Of a DNA stretch of 64,000 bases, positions 10,801 to 21,418 are shown in pieces. A program made the translations under genes and the position numbers. Source of the DNA: Mantamonas sphyraenae (Eukaryota; CRuMs; Mantamonadidae); assembly GCA_026936335.1 (NCBI GenBank), contig JAPMXV010000013.1, positions 62,001 through 126,000 on the forward strand, in the 5' to 3' direction. Positions within the stretch are counted from its first letter, which is position 1; every line of letters begins with the position of its first letter. Below the pieces are notes generated by a model. That model was not told the DNA's origin and ran no database searches. It saw only the letters and a program-made list of their open reading frames with translations.

Positions 10801-11029
10801 CCTGTGCCAACTCATCCTGGAGGACCCGGAAATCATTGCCAACCACTTTTTCTACTTTTGCGACGCCGTTTGCTTCTACGAGGAGCCCAGCGAGGAGCTG
10901 GAGGGTGTCATCACCGAAATCATGCACACCTACCGCGAATCCCTTTCCGACCGCGAGTGGAAGGTGTACATTGACAAATATCCGGACGAGTTGCGCGAGA
11001 TCATGTTGGAACGCTTCTTTGCCGACTGA
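7859..11029 (+). CDS. TNPO1: transportin (karyopherin beta-2) nuclear import receptor
   Basis: Four exons, 7859-7960, 8090-8290, 8461-8829 and 8996-11029, all joined in phase 0, encode about 901 residues, close to the 890 of human TNPO1. Donors are GTGAGT, GTATGT and GTAAGT; acceptors are ACAG, CACAG and ATAG. MEDWEPDRDDLESLIQLL aligns with the human N-terminus. The body is HEAT repeats, and the long acidic H8 loop (DWDEEVEDADEEDWEEEDN) sits where transportin has it. Other family blocks are LRGISAWSLATMSRWIVHQ, SNATWAAGNLI and NHFFYFCDAV. Transportin imports PY-NLS cargo such as hnRNP and ribosomal proteins and releases it on RanGTP. In-frame ATGs at 7787 and 7796 would add a short N-terminal extension. 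It is divergent from UPF0489 with a 183-bp spacer. Confidence 0.92.
8020..8069. repeat. (CA)n plus (CTCA)n microsatellite in transportin intron 1
   Basis: A (CA)10 tract is followed by a CTCA tetranucleotide tract. It lies just upstream of the acceptor at 8088-8089 and occupies the usual polypyrimidine-tract position. Confidence 0.9.
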
Positions 11030-11076
11030 AGAAAGAGGCAAGAGTCGACCAAATTTAATACATTGATGGGGTCTGT

Positions 11077-12097
11077 TCACATGAGTCCAGGCATGCGATC
11101 GGCAAGCAGGGAGGAGGAGGAGGAGGAAGATGATGATGATGAGAGGCCAGCAAGGCCCAGGAGGGAATCACTACCGTCGCCAAGCCCCATGGCAGACAGG
11201 AGATCGTTTGCAGTGTACGGAGCACCGTAGCCAGAAGCACCAAAGCGAGAGACATAAGCAGCCGCAATTGGGTTGTCGTGAGTGGGTTCTGCGCGAGAGC
11301 GAGCGCTAAACTCGTCGTACTCGGAGGAGTCGATCTGTGTGCCTCCCTGGGCTTGTTCCATCTGCATCTGTGCCTGCATGCGCTGCTGACGGTTGGCAGA
11401 ACTCAGGGTCTTTCCCAACACAATCTGCAGTCCTTCGATGGCGGCGAGAATGAGACCACCCATGCCGGCGGAAACGAGGGCGGGCATGATGCCACCGCGG
11501 ATAGCCAGCACACCACCTGTGATTGCACCGGCTGCAATGGAGTTCATGGGGCCCTCTTCCTGACGCAGGGCAATGATGGAGCATTCGACGGTGGAAAAGG
11601 TGACTCCCCAGACGGCAAAGGCCACTCCCAGCTGCGGACTGCGGTGAGCAATCGACACACGCATGCCGTGCAATCGTTGTCCTTGCGGCGAGTTGCGCAA
11701 CCCCTGTGCAGATGTGTGTGTGTGTGTGTCCATGTGTGTATGTGTGTGTGTGTCCATGTGGTCCGCCGTGCCACAGCCACGTGAGTCTGTGTGTCAGCAC
11801 CGTTGTCGAAAGCGCCTTCCGGTGGATTTCCTCCGACAAGCCTCTCCGTCCGGCCAGGCACGAGCACCCACGGCGAGCGTACAACCACACACGTGGCGAG
11901 ACATAGATGTGATGGAACGAACGCCGTGTTTCCATGGTGGATGCTGCAGGTGTGACCTGTTGACAAAAGGCTCCACGTACCTTGAACGCATGCCAGCCGC
12001 CACCGCCAACCACGCCCATAAGAAAAGCACCTCCAGCATCCTCAGGGATACGATAGGGGCAGGGGTGCCGTGTGTAGTCTTCGTGCTGACGTCCCAT
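11077..12097 (-). CDS. TIMM17: Tim17, subunit of the TIM23 mitochondrial presequence translocase
   Basis: Two exons, 12097-11981 and 11703-11077, encode 247 residues. The 277-nt intron has a GTACGT donor and is full of CA repeats. Exon 1 gives [17 protein letters not shown] and [18 protein letters not shown], the invariant Tim17 N-terminus. Exon 2 gives [17 protein letters not shown], the second helix motif. The two cysteines (13 and 80) are those that form the structural disulfide in Tim17. Four transmembrane helices are expected, followed by a C-terminal tail of about 90 residues that is longer than in animals or yeast and includes a poly-Ser run (encoded near 11,105-11,140). It acts in the inner membrane in presequence import. 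The start codon is 107 bp from that of the divergent ferlin. Confidence 0.92.
11712..11760. repeat. (TG)n microsatellite at the 3' end of the Tim17 intron
   Basis: TG tracts interrupted by TCCA and TA read as (CA)n on the Tim17 sense strand. They sit immediately before the intron acceptor, near 11,704. Confidence 0.85.
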
Positions 12098-12108
12098 GAT
12101 ACAACCTC

Positions 12109-12137
12109 TGTGTGTGTGTGTGTGTGGGGGGGGGGTA
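12109..12137. repeat. (TG)n tract followed by G10 in the Tim17/ferlin promoter gap
   Basis: A TG dinucleotide run passes into ten consecutive G within the 107-bp gap between the two divergent start codons. It may influence the shared promoter, but nothing proves a regulatory role. Confidence 0.7.
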
Positions 12138-12204
12138 GCACTGGCTGCACCTGCGCTGCCAGCCTGAACCATCACCACCCAGCACACAGAGATCACACCA
12201 TCTC

Positions 12205-15200
12205 ATGAGCTTCCGAAAGAAGAAGAAGCCGTATCAGGTGCGTGTGCATGTGATCGAGGCACGCGAGCTCAAGGGGCGGGACTCGGGCGGGATGTCCGAT
12301 CCGGTGTGCCGCGTCACCTGCTTTGACAAGAAGCAGAGCAGCGACAAGTTTGAAAACTGCCTCAGTGCAGAGTTTGACAAGCTTTTCTTCTGGGAAAAGA
12401 CCATTGCCGAGTCTGAACTCGAGACTGCCAAGCTGACGTGAGTTTTTTGTGGTTTGGCGTTCCCCGACCTGCCATCATCTTCCGTCCCGCCTGCCCTTGC
12501 TGACACCAAGATCCTCCGCGACCCATGCGATGGACCTGTGCTGCTGCGCTGCAACGTCCTCCCTTCTCCCTGTCTCCTCGTCTCTCTTCTGTGTGCACTG
12601 TGCAGGTGTGAGGTGTGGGACGCAAACGCTTTCAAGGACACCCTGATTGGCGGCTACGAGTTTGACCTCAACTACGTGTACAACCAGTACGGCCACGAGC
12701 TGTGGAAGACCTGGGTGGCGTTGGCCGACACCACAGGCAAGTATGAAGGCATCCAGGTGAGTGCACATGTCCACACAGAGGCATGGTGGGGCCAGGGTGA
12801 GGCAGCGCATGCCCTCTCGTGAAAAAACGCGGGCGGCTCCTCGGGGAGGCGCAGAATCCGTCTGCGGGCCCTGGGCGACGCATGCGCGTGTGTGTGCACA
12901 GCAGACCGGTGGCAATGGATGTGTGGGAGGGTGCTGACACGTGTGATGTGTGTGTGTATGTGTGCAGGGCTATGTGAACCTGTCGATTTCCGTGTTGGCA
13001 GACGGCGACGAGCCTGTGGAGCACGATGAAGACGAAGACGACGACGACGATGGCGACCTGGGTTCCATGGTGCTGATGCCACCCAACATTGCCACAGAGA
13101 ACTTCTACCTCATCTGTCGCATCTACCGAGCAGAGGGCATCCCCAAGATGGACACGTTTGGGGCCACCGATGCGTACGTGCGTGTGACGTTTGGTTCGGA
13201 GCCGGTCAAGACGTCGGTGCGCAAAAAGACCCTCACGCCCGTGTGGAACGAGGAGGTGCGTGTGCCTGTGAAGCTTCCGGCCATGAGTGACCTGGTGCGC
13301 ATCGAGTTGTTTGACCACGATACGGCAGGGTCGGACGATCTGATTGCCACCAGCTTCATCAGCTTCGACAAGGTGATGAAGGGCGAGATTGCAGGCAGCA
13401 TGTGGATCAACTTCAACGGCGCACCCAAGGGTGGTTTCCAGGGCAAGGATGCAAAGGCCATGAATCAGGGCAAGGAGCCAGGCACAAGCTTTCGTGGGCG
13501 TGTGCTCTGCGATTTTTCGGTGGAAAAGACGGAGGAGGAACCCAAGGCGAGTGTCAACACATGCTACGGAGGCACAGAACCGCCTCTGGAGATGTATGTG
13601 GTGCGTTTCGATGTGTTTGAGGCCATCGAGGTACCGACCAAGCACCAAACCATGGTGGAGTTGTGTGTGGGCGAGGACGTCATCAGTTCGGGCTGGACGT
13701 CCACCAAGAAGGGCAAGGCCAGCTGGTACAAGAGCATTCCCGACAAGGAGTTGGCACTGCCTGCAGATCCCACACAACTGCCCACGTTTTTCATCAACCT
13801 CTACAGCAAGGGAGTCTTTGGCCGCTCACGCCTGGGAGTGATCAGCTTCGATGCTACAAAGATGATGGGCGATGACAACGATCCGCAGTGGGAACTGCTG
13901 TTTCCGGACAAATTGAACCGCAACCTGGGCGAAGGGTCGATTCCGGGCTTTCTGCTCTTTCGCCTCAACTTTGTCAACACTCGCGGAGGCGCACCGGTGG
14001 AACGAGAGGAGGTGAGCATGCCTGAGATGCAAACGTACGAACTGCGTGCTCATCTGTACCAGGCACGCGGCTTGCCTGCAGCCGACCCGACCGGCACCTC
14101 GGATCCGTACTGCGAGGTGCGCCTGGGTGACCAGTTGGCCATCACCACCACCAAACCAGCCACCTGCTTTCCCATTTGGTACGAAAGCGTGGTGCTCGAG
14201 GTGGAACTGCCCACAGACCTGTCGCTGGCACCCAACATCAATGTGCTGGTGTATGACGAGGACGAAGGATCGTCGCCAGACCTGCTGGGACGCATCAGCG
14301 AGTCGTGCATGAACGTGGTGGCAGACAGGCCTGCGTTCCCCACCTGGTACCCTGTGTACATGAGCAACCCCAGCGAGAGCGAAGGCGAGCTGCTGGCGTC
14401 CTTCCAGCTCATTCCCATCGAGGAGGCCCTGGAATACCCGGAAGAGGACATCACGCCGCCGTCCAAGCCCTCGTTCATCGAAATCAACGCCGTGGGCCTG
14501 CGCAACCTCATCTCTGTGGACCGCAAGCCCATCACAGAGTCGTACCTGACGATCGACTGCGGCGACATCGACAACATGGTCATCACGGCAGGGTCGTCCA
14601 CACCCAACGTGGAGAACCCCAACTTTCTGACCACGGAGAAGATCAGTGTGGACCTGCCGCGCAACCCGATGTTTGCCCCGTACCTGAACATCAAGGCGTT
14701 TGACACGCGCGGAGGCAAGGATCTGCTGTTGGGTGCCACCGCACTGCCTGTGGGGCCCATGCTGCCGTGGGGTGTGTCTGCAGAGGACGAGAAGCTGATG
14801 CGTGCAGGCAAGAAGAAGATCATGGGCAAGCTTGGCCAGCGACGCAAGAAGAACAAGAAGAAGAAGAAGCGCAAGAAGAAGGCAGCAGCGGGAGACGAGG
14901 CAGGCGCAAGCAACGACATTCCAGGTGACGTGGAAACCCTGGGGCTGGATGTGCAGGTGCAGGTGGGTGACGATGACGAGGAGGAGGAGGATATGGACGA
15001 GGACGCACCGCTGCTGGACAACGAGGCTGTCAGTGGCGCCGGAGTGGGACCTGCAGCAAGCACGGGAGACGATGGGGACGAGGAGGACGACGATGACGAT
15101 GGAGATGGAGAGGTGGAAGAGGTGGAAGTGGTCGTGGACGAGGGAGACGAGGAGGAGGGAGGCGAGGGCCAGGAGGGCGATTCGGAAAAGAAGAAGGAGG

Positions 15201-16667
15201 GCGAAGAGGGCGACGAAGGGGAGGAGGGGGAAGGAGGGCGAAGAAGGAGAGGAGGAGAAGAAGAAGGAAAAGAAGGAAGGGGAGGAGGATGAGGAGGGAG
15301 ACACGCTGGGGGAAGCCAAGCCGATTGCAAACATGGAGCGTGAGCTGGACGACCAGCCGTTTGAGCTGATCGATTTGTACAGGGGCTCGTCGAGGAGCAA
15401 GAAGAAGGGCAAGAAACTCAAGGTGACGGGCAAGCTGAAGGCGGCGGTGCAGGTGACGGAGAGCAAAAAGGGGGCCAAGTTCAACCTGGTGAAGATGTTT
15501 GCGCCCAAGTCGTACGTGGTGCGTGTGTACGTGCTGCGTGCACACAACCTGATGCCCAAGGACAGCAACGGGTTCTCGGACCCGTACCTGGAGGTGTTGT
15601 GGTCGGACAAGAAGGAGGATCGGATCAACGACCGGGACAACCACAAGGAGATGACGCTGAACCCGGGCTTCTACAGGGTGTTTGAGATCCCGCTGGAGAT
15701 TCCGGGCCAGTCCATGTTGACGATCAACGTGTGGGACTGGGACATGGGCATTGGGGGCGACGATCTGATTGGTGGCACAGTGATCGACTTGGAACACAGG
15801 CTGTTTTCGGACAAGTGGAAGGCGATGAACCCGAAGCCGATCGAGTACAGGCAGTTGTACAACACGGGCTCGTCGATTCCTCAGGGCAAGCTGGAGATGT
15901 GGCTGGAAATCATGACACCGGAAGAGGCCAAGGCGACGGCGCCGACAGCCATCGGACCGCCGGAGCCAAAGGACGCCGAGTTGCGACTGATCATTTGGGA
16001 CGCGTGGAACCTGACGCCCAAGGACACAGATGGGGACGAGCCGAAGAACGATGCGTTTGTGACAGCCAAGATTGGGGAGCTGAAGGAGCAGGAGACGGAA
16101 ATCCACTGGGTGTGCAAGGAGGGAGACACGGCAGTGTTCAACTGGCGCATGGTGTTTCCACTGCAGATTCCGATGGAGAAGTCGCGTCTGAGGCTGCAGG
16201 TGTGGGACAAGGATTTGGTGGGGAGCAACGACCTGATCGCAGAGGCGTCCATCGACCTGAAGAAGTTTTTCAACCGTTGCTACAAGAAAGATGAGACACA
16301 GCTGATGGAGGATCAGACGTTGACGCTGTTGCATCCCAACTTTGAGGGGCCGCAGGGCAAGCTGCGGTTCTCGCTTGCGGTGGTGCCGTCGCACGAAGCA
16401 GAGGCGCAAAAGGCAGGCGTGGGCCGCTCGTCACCCAACAAGTATCCGACGTTGGAGGAGCCCGAACGACCCGAGTACAGTGTGGATCCACGACGAGTGG
16501 ATAAGAAGGTTGGTGCGTGGGCCAAGGGCAAGATTTGGGAGCAGATCAAGAAGCGCATCATTGCCATTGTGCTGAGTGCACTGACCAGTCTGCTGGTGGC
16601 GCTTTGGTGGCTGCACATCTGGCCGTTCAGCCCTGATGGACCTCTGAAAATGGTGCCCCATCTGTAA
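12205..16667 (+). CDS. ferlin family protein (multi-C2, C-terminal anchored), frame interrupted by one indel
   Basis: The exons are 12205-12437, 12606-12756 and 12968-16667. Two frames are needed in exon 3: the first runs to a TGA at 15290-15292, and the second carries on from about 15,230. Removing one G from the G5 run at 15226-15230 gives a continuous protein of about 1,360 residues. Seven C2 or C2-like units are visible. The first spans exons 1-2; the second is near residue 173 (NFYLICRIYRAEGIPKMD); then two middle ones, one degenerate, then ferlin-type C2E (VVRVYVLRAHNLMPKDSNG, SDPYLEV) and C2F (LRLIIWDAWNLTPKD, VFNWRMVFPL). A Lys-rich and Asp/Glu-rich linker separates the fourth/fifth from C2E. 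A single C-terminal helix (encoded 16,555-16,625) is followed by the short PLKMVPHL-type luminal tail typical of ferlins. Ferlins drive calcium-dependent membrane fusion and repair. No DysF domain was seen. Confidence 0.85.
15226..15230 (+). other. apparent frameshift in the ferlin gene at a G5 homopolymer
   Basis: The upstream frame passes into Gly/Arg-rich nonsense and stops at 15290. The frame one base later continues the acidic Glu/Lys linker into DTLGEAKPIANMEREL and C2E. Dropping one G here restores an uninterrupted Glu/Lys-rich reading. No plausible GT-AG intron spans the site. An assembly or sequencing indel is the simplest explanation. Confidence 0.7.
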
Positions 16668-16761
16668 TGTGTGTGTGTGTGAGAGAGAGAGAGAGGGGGG
16701 AAGAAGGGAAGGAGCGGGCGTGATGGGCACGCATTGCAATGCAACTCAAAAAAAGAAAATC

Positions 16762-17138
16762 ATGATGACGCGTGGACAGATCACACTGGTGCTGGTGGGC
16801 ATGCTGCTGATCCAGGGGATCAGTGCAGCAGGGCTGACGCCGCAGGCTGCGGCAGACAAGATCGACCGACTGCCCGGGATCAACGGCGACTCGTTCAACT
16901 TCAACCAGTACGCTGGCTACCTGAACGTGGACGAGACCAACGACCGCAACCTGTTCTACTGGTTTGTGGAGAGCGCAAGCAACCCTGCCACGGATCCTTT
17001 GATTGTAGGTGCACCTCACCAAGGCCAGAGAGGCGGACCGAGACCACCGAGGGCGCCGACGGGCCGTTTGAAGCAAAAAATGCAACCCAAGGCCGAGAGG
17101 GGAAATTGACGTGGGATATGACGCATGGGTACACGTGT

Positions 17139-17171
<33 letters not shown>

Positions 17172-18496
17172 CACTGACACGGACAAACACACGCGCATGT
17201 GGAGCACAGCTGTGGCTGCAGGGTGGCCCCGGGTGCAGTGGGCTGGGTAAGTTTTCGAAATCTAGAATCCACGCAAAAACGCGCGAGGCAAAAGGGAGGG
17301 AGAAGGAAATGAGGACTGACACAGACAGAGGTGGATGTGTGTATGGATAATGGACAGTGGGCTTCCTGAGCGAACACGGCCCTTTCTGGGTGACAGGCAA
17401 GGGAGGGGAAGCGGCGTTGCAGAACAACCCGGACTCGTGGAACAACCTGGCAAACGTGCTCTACATTGAGGCACCGGCGGGAGTGGGATTCTCGTACAGC
17501 AAGAACGCAAGCGACCTGAAGACGGGCGATGCCAAGACGGCGGAGGACAACTGGCGTGCATTGGAGCAGTTCTTTGCCAGGTTCCCGCAGTTTGCAGGCA
17601 ACAAGTTCTACGTGACGGGTGAGTCGTACGGTGGCCATTACGTGCCCGACCTCACCCTGAAGATTGTGGAGAAGAACCGTGCTGGACTCTCCAAGATCAA
17701 CCTGGGCGGGTTCATGCTGGGCAACCCTCTGATTGGCATGAGCGAAAACTCGCGCCAGGGCACATGGCCCACGTGGTTCACCCACGGCATGATTTCGCGT
17801 GCGACGTACGACAATCTGATGAAGGAGTGCCCGCAGCTGGAGAACCCAAGTGACGCATGCAACCGTGCCCAGAACGAGGCGGCGGTGGGACTGCGCAACA
17901 TCGACGTGTACGACCTGTACGTGGACGTGTGCAACGACGCACGCAGTGCCTCGTTGATGGAGATCAAGCGACGCATGCTGGAGTACATGCACAGTGGCAC
18001 GCCACGTGAGCAGCTGCTGGGCAAGCCTGCGGGACTGCCCTTTATGGCCTGTGTGGACCGATTCATGACCACGTACCTGAACCGAGGCGACGTGCAGCAG
18101 GCACTGCATGCGTCCACCAATGGACGTGGACAGGTGGAGTGGAACGAGTGCAGCAACACACTGCAGTACAGCGTGGCAGACACGAACATCAACATGATGC
18201 CTGCGTACCGCCAACTGCTGGCCCTGCCGGAGAAGTTGCACCTGTGGTGGTACAGTGGCGATCTGGACAGTGTGTGCCCGTACCTTGACACACAGCAGGC
18301 GCTGTTGTCGCTGAACCAGACGGTGGTGAAGGAGTGGCACCCGTGGATGGTCGACGGTCAGGTGGGTGGCTTCCTCACCCTCTTTGACACCTTTGGCTTC
18401 TCCACCGTGCGTGGTGCAGGCCACATGGTGCCCGAGTTCCAGCCCACTCGAGGTCTCGAGCTCCTGCGTCTGTACCTGGACCATGCAAGGAACTGA
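16762..18496 (+). CDS. secreted serine carboxypeptidase (peptidase family S10)
   Basis: Three exons, 16762-17004, 17210-17246 and 17358-18496, encode 472 residues. The middle exon is only 37 nt and carries LWLQGGPGCSGL, the S10 oxyanion/substrate motif. Intron donors are GTAGGT and GTAAGT. A signal peptide is clear (ITLVLVGMLLIQGISA), so the enzyme should be lysosomal/vacuolar or secreted. Catalytic residues are in place: Ser in GESYGGHYVP (encoded near 17,620), Asp in SGDLDSVCP (near 18,255) and His in GAGHMVPEF (near 18,420). Length and motif spacing match cathepsin A/carboxypeptidase Y relatives, which remove C-terminal residues at acidic pH. It follows the ferlin on the same strand, 95 bp after its stop codon, one of few same-strand neighbours here. 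The second start ATG at 16765 is equally possible. Confidence 0.9.
17138..17180. repeat. (CA)n microsatellite in carboxypeptidase intron 1
   Basis: A CA tract with AAAC and CTGA interruptions lies upstream of the acceptor at 17208-17209, again near the polypyrimidine-tract position. Confidence 0.85.
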
Positions 18497-18641
18497 TCAC
18501 CCCACACACGGCAAACAAACACAAAGAATGAAAATAATTGCCAATTGTTTTGAGTCTCTCTCCATCATCATCATGCCCACCACCGCGGAAAGGTCCAGCG
18601 CCGTTCGTTGTGCCTCTGTCCTCTCCTGCTCCTGCTTCCGC

Positions 18642-19601
18642 TCACTTGCCGTTGCTCTTGCTGCCACGGAAGCCGGGGATGATCATGAGCTTCTTGGGGA
18701 TGAGCTTAAAGGTGCGTGAAAAGACGACAAAGCGCTCACACAGGTGGGTTTCCTCCTCAAACTCATCAAAGATGTTGCGGTGGTGGAAGTAGCTGTGGGC
18801 AAAGATCCTGTACAGACGTCGAGCAATGGAGGAGAAATACTTGGTGCTCTCCTGCTTGATGGTCACCCGGGAACCAAACCACTTGTTGCTGTTCAGCATG
18901 GCCGACGTGCCATCCAGGGTGTGAAGGATGTAGTCGATGGCACAACACTCCCTCGGATCCTTGTGTGCAGCACACAGGTACATCCTGCACAAACACACAC
19001 ACACACACACACACATGCCACACGCACATGGCATTGGGTTGGTCCACTGCTGTGTGAGTGACAGTCGCCCATGGGCAGGCAAACGCGTGGGAAAGGCGGC
19101 TCTCTCTTCCTCGCCACTCACCATTCGTCCGTGGCGCGCATCTTTTCGCACGTGTCCTTTGTGCACTCCTCATCCAGTTTGACCACAAGCAGGTTGAGTT
19201 CGATGACGAATTGCCTGTGGTTGGAATGCGGCAGGTTTCGGCCCCCGTGACACGATGTACAAGGAATGGTGGGCACAGGCGTGTGAGTACGAGTGGAATT
19301 TCCCCTCCCGAGGCCCACGGTTCGCTCACTCTCTCCCTCTCTCCCTCTCTCTCCCTCTCGTCACTCACCTGAGGTGTTCATACTGCCAAACAGCCTGGTC
19401 CTGACGCTTGGGCAGGGCCACCAGCTTCTTGACGTCTGTGTTGTCCTCACGCACCAACTGCTGCAGGTACTGCTGAGCTTCGAAGCTGGAGTCCATGTCG
19501 CTCAGCTCCTGGTGCTCCCATTTGCTGATGTCCTCCAACTTGGTTCCCGGACGATTGCGCTGCTTGTTCTCCTCAGCCACCTCTTCTGTGGTGCTGCTCA
19601 T
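18642..19601 (-). CDS. MOB4: Mob4/phocein, STRIPAK complex subunit
   Basis: Three exons, 19601-19369, 19214-19122 and 18984-18642, encode 222 residues (human MOB4 has 225). Both donors are GTGAGT, both junctions are phase 2, and the joins recreate YEHLRQFVIELN and ATDEWMYLCAAHK exactly as in phocein. RNRPGTK near the N-terminus is diagnostic for the Mob4 branch rather than Mob1/2/3. The zinc-site residues are present (CTKDTC and HSYFHH). Mob4 joins striatin, PP2A and GCKIII kinases in the STRIPAK complex, which controls cell polarity and Hippo signalling. The C-terminus (IPGFRGSKSNGK) is shorter and more basic than in animals. Intron 2 contains a (TG)n tract on the sense strand. Confidence 0.92.
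18989..19016. repeat. (CA)n microsatellite in Mob4 intron 2
   Basis: A CA run on the plus strand reads as TG on the gene's sense strand and ends a few bases before the acceptor. Confidence 0.85.
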
Positions 19602-20134
19602 GATGGGGTGGGTGGTTGGTTGGTTGGTTTCGCTGCCGCCCTCGGCGACGCAACTGCCCCCAACCCACCTCTCTCTTTTTGTGCCCTCATCGTGCCCTTT
19701 CCGAGCGAGAGAGAGCTGAGGAGCAACGAGGACGCAGCAGAGGCATGAGCAGAGAGGCATGGCTACGGACACGGCCCCAGCGAGACCGTGGTGGTCGCGG
19801 GCCAGGTCGGAGGACAAAGGACGAGACCTCGTCGACGACGACGACGACCAATTCAGGCAAGAGGCCCGTTCGGGCAAAGGACACAGACACAGGAAGTGGT
19901 CATCGACAGGACAATGGCAATGGGTCCACATGCGTATATGAGCATCGTGGAAGGGGGAAAGGGGCAAGGAGGAGATGGCTCAATGGCACAAGGGCCGCGC
20001 AAACGCAGGCCGGGTCGACGCGCCATCATGACGGCAACGACTTTCGTCGTCGCGAGAAGGATGGGCCTCCCACGGGGCAGGGGCAACGTGGGAGGGTGTG
20101 GGGAAAGGCGGGAACATGGACACACAAGCATCGG
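19602..20134. other. divergent spacer between Mob4 and the DUF2207-like gene
   Basis: This 533-bp stretch is open in the downstream gene's frame from an ATG at 19745. That would add 130 residues rich in Arg, Gly, Thr and Asp, with no recognisable domain and no place for a signal peptide. I therefore treat it mainly as promoter and 5' UTR, while noting that the longer protein cannot be excluded. Confidence 0.45.
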
Positions 20135-21358
20135 ATGCTTGCAGAGTACTTATTGGTGACGGTGCTGCTTGTGGTGGCACAGGAGAGCGGTTTGCTGCTG
20201 GGCGGCGGGGGCGGGGATGGGGCCAACGGGGGGCCACCGGAGCGAGGAGGACTCTCGCTGTTTGTACAGGCACACAGCATTCGGACGCTACACACCAACG
20301 TGCAATTGGACAGCAATGGGACGGTGCACGTGCATGAACACATCGAGTATGCGTACGATGGGCCTGTGAGCACACACACGCGCTTTGTGACGCTGCGCAA
20401 CTGCTCGCGGAGCACACGCCTGACCTTTGTCTCTCTAAGTTCGCCCCACGTGCCCCTGGAACTTGTCCATCGCAACGAAATGCCTGTCATGGACTACGAT
20501 GGCGCACGCATCGGTATGCGTGTGCCCTTCCGGTTCCCACGCTCACAGACCAACGTGGCCATCGACTTGCGGTATCGGGTGGAACAGTGGGCCTGCGGCG
20601 TGCTTGCCTCCTCCTCCTCCTCCTCCCCGTCTCCATCCCATTCCCATCTCAACATCTCATGGCCACTTGTGGATGAGACATGGGATGCCCACGTGGCAAG
20701 TGCATCGGCCAACATCAGTCTGCCCTTTGCGGTGCCGGACGACGTCTCCCTGGACTCGCCGCTCAGCGTTTCGCCTCGCGCAGGCGCTTCTGTGTACAAA
20801 GCAAGATTCAACGCCAGCCAGAGTGCAGCTGCACAGGCGTGGCAGGTGGCACAGGGTTTGCAGGACGATGGGGCCACACACGAGGTGGTACGGGCGCCCA
20901 ACGTAGCCCCTGCCCCAAGCGGCACCCTACTGGACCGGTTGTTGCCTTGTGGCGACGCCACCCTTGCCTCGGCCACAAGCCAGTGTGTGCAGGTGGTGTT
21001 TGACGCACGTAGCATCACCCACAGCACGGCGGAGGTTGTGCCACCGGTCACGGTGACGGTGTTGGTGCCTGCAGCGGTGGTGACGGGGGCGGGCAATTTC
21101 AAGCCCAAGCTGGACAGCGTGTCCACCTGCTGCTACAGCTCGTCAGGCATCGATGCGTGGGTCATTGCCCTCATTCTCACCGGTGGGTTGGGTTCGTTCA
21201 TTTGTGCGTATCAGTGTCGCAAGTGGCATCGCAGGGCAAGCCAGGGGGTCGATCCCGTCGATTTCCACATCACCCTCTCCGAGAAGGATCTCGCGGATTT
21301 GCAGAAGAAGGCCACCCAATCGCCAGGGAAACGACGAGGCCGTTCCATCCTTTTCTAA
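20135..21358 (+). CDS. type I membrane protein with DUF2207-like ectodomain
   Basis: From the ATG at 20135 the frame gives 407 residues. This start is preferred because it begins with a signal peptide (MLAEYLLVTVLLVVAQ). The ectodomain has the DUF2207 pattern: IRTLHTNVQLDSNGTVHVHE, then EYAYDGP, then NVAIDLRYRVEQWACGV, then NISWPLVDETWDAHV and ANISLPF. That corresponds to the 'dG-x-V-x-E', 'YxV' and 'W...W.v.i....v.i.lP' blocks of the bacterial and archaeal family. A transmembrane helix is encoded near 21,150-21,205 (AWVIALILTGGLGSFICAY), followed by a basic cytosolic tail of about 50 residues. DUF2207 has no assigned biochemical function. The match is by eye and moderate. It converges on the anoctamin gene with 60 bp between stop codons. 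Confidence 0.65.
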   Translation: MLAEYLLVTVLLVVAQESGLLLGGGGGDGANGGPPERGGLSLFVQAHSIRTLHTNVQLDSNGTVHVHEHIEYAYDGPVSTHTRFVTLRNCSRSTRLTFVSLSSPHVPLELVHRNEMPVMDYDGARIGMRVPFRFPRSQTNVAIDLRYRVEQWACGVLASSSSSSPSPSHSHLNISWPLVDETWDAHVASASANISLPFAVPDDVSLDSPLSVSPRAGASVYKARFNASQSAAAQAWQVAQGLQDDGATHEVVRAPNVAPAPSGTLLDRLLPCGDATLASATSQCVQVVFDARSITHSTAEVVPPVTVTVLVPAAVVTGAGNFKPKLDSVSTCCYSSSGIDAWVIALILTGGLGSFICAYQCRKWHRRASQGVDPVDFHITLSEKDLADLQKKATQSPGKRRGRSILF

Positions 21359-21418
21359 GCAGGAAGTGTGTGTGGGAGAGGAGCGAATGCAGAGGTTGTG
21401 GTTGTTTGTTGTTGTTGT

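Noticed and set aside
15140-15292. an intron explaining the ferlin frame change
   Set aside because: No donor-acceptor pair in this purine-rich stretch restores the frame, whereas a single G in the G5 run does.
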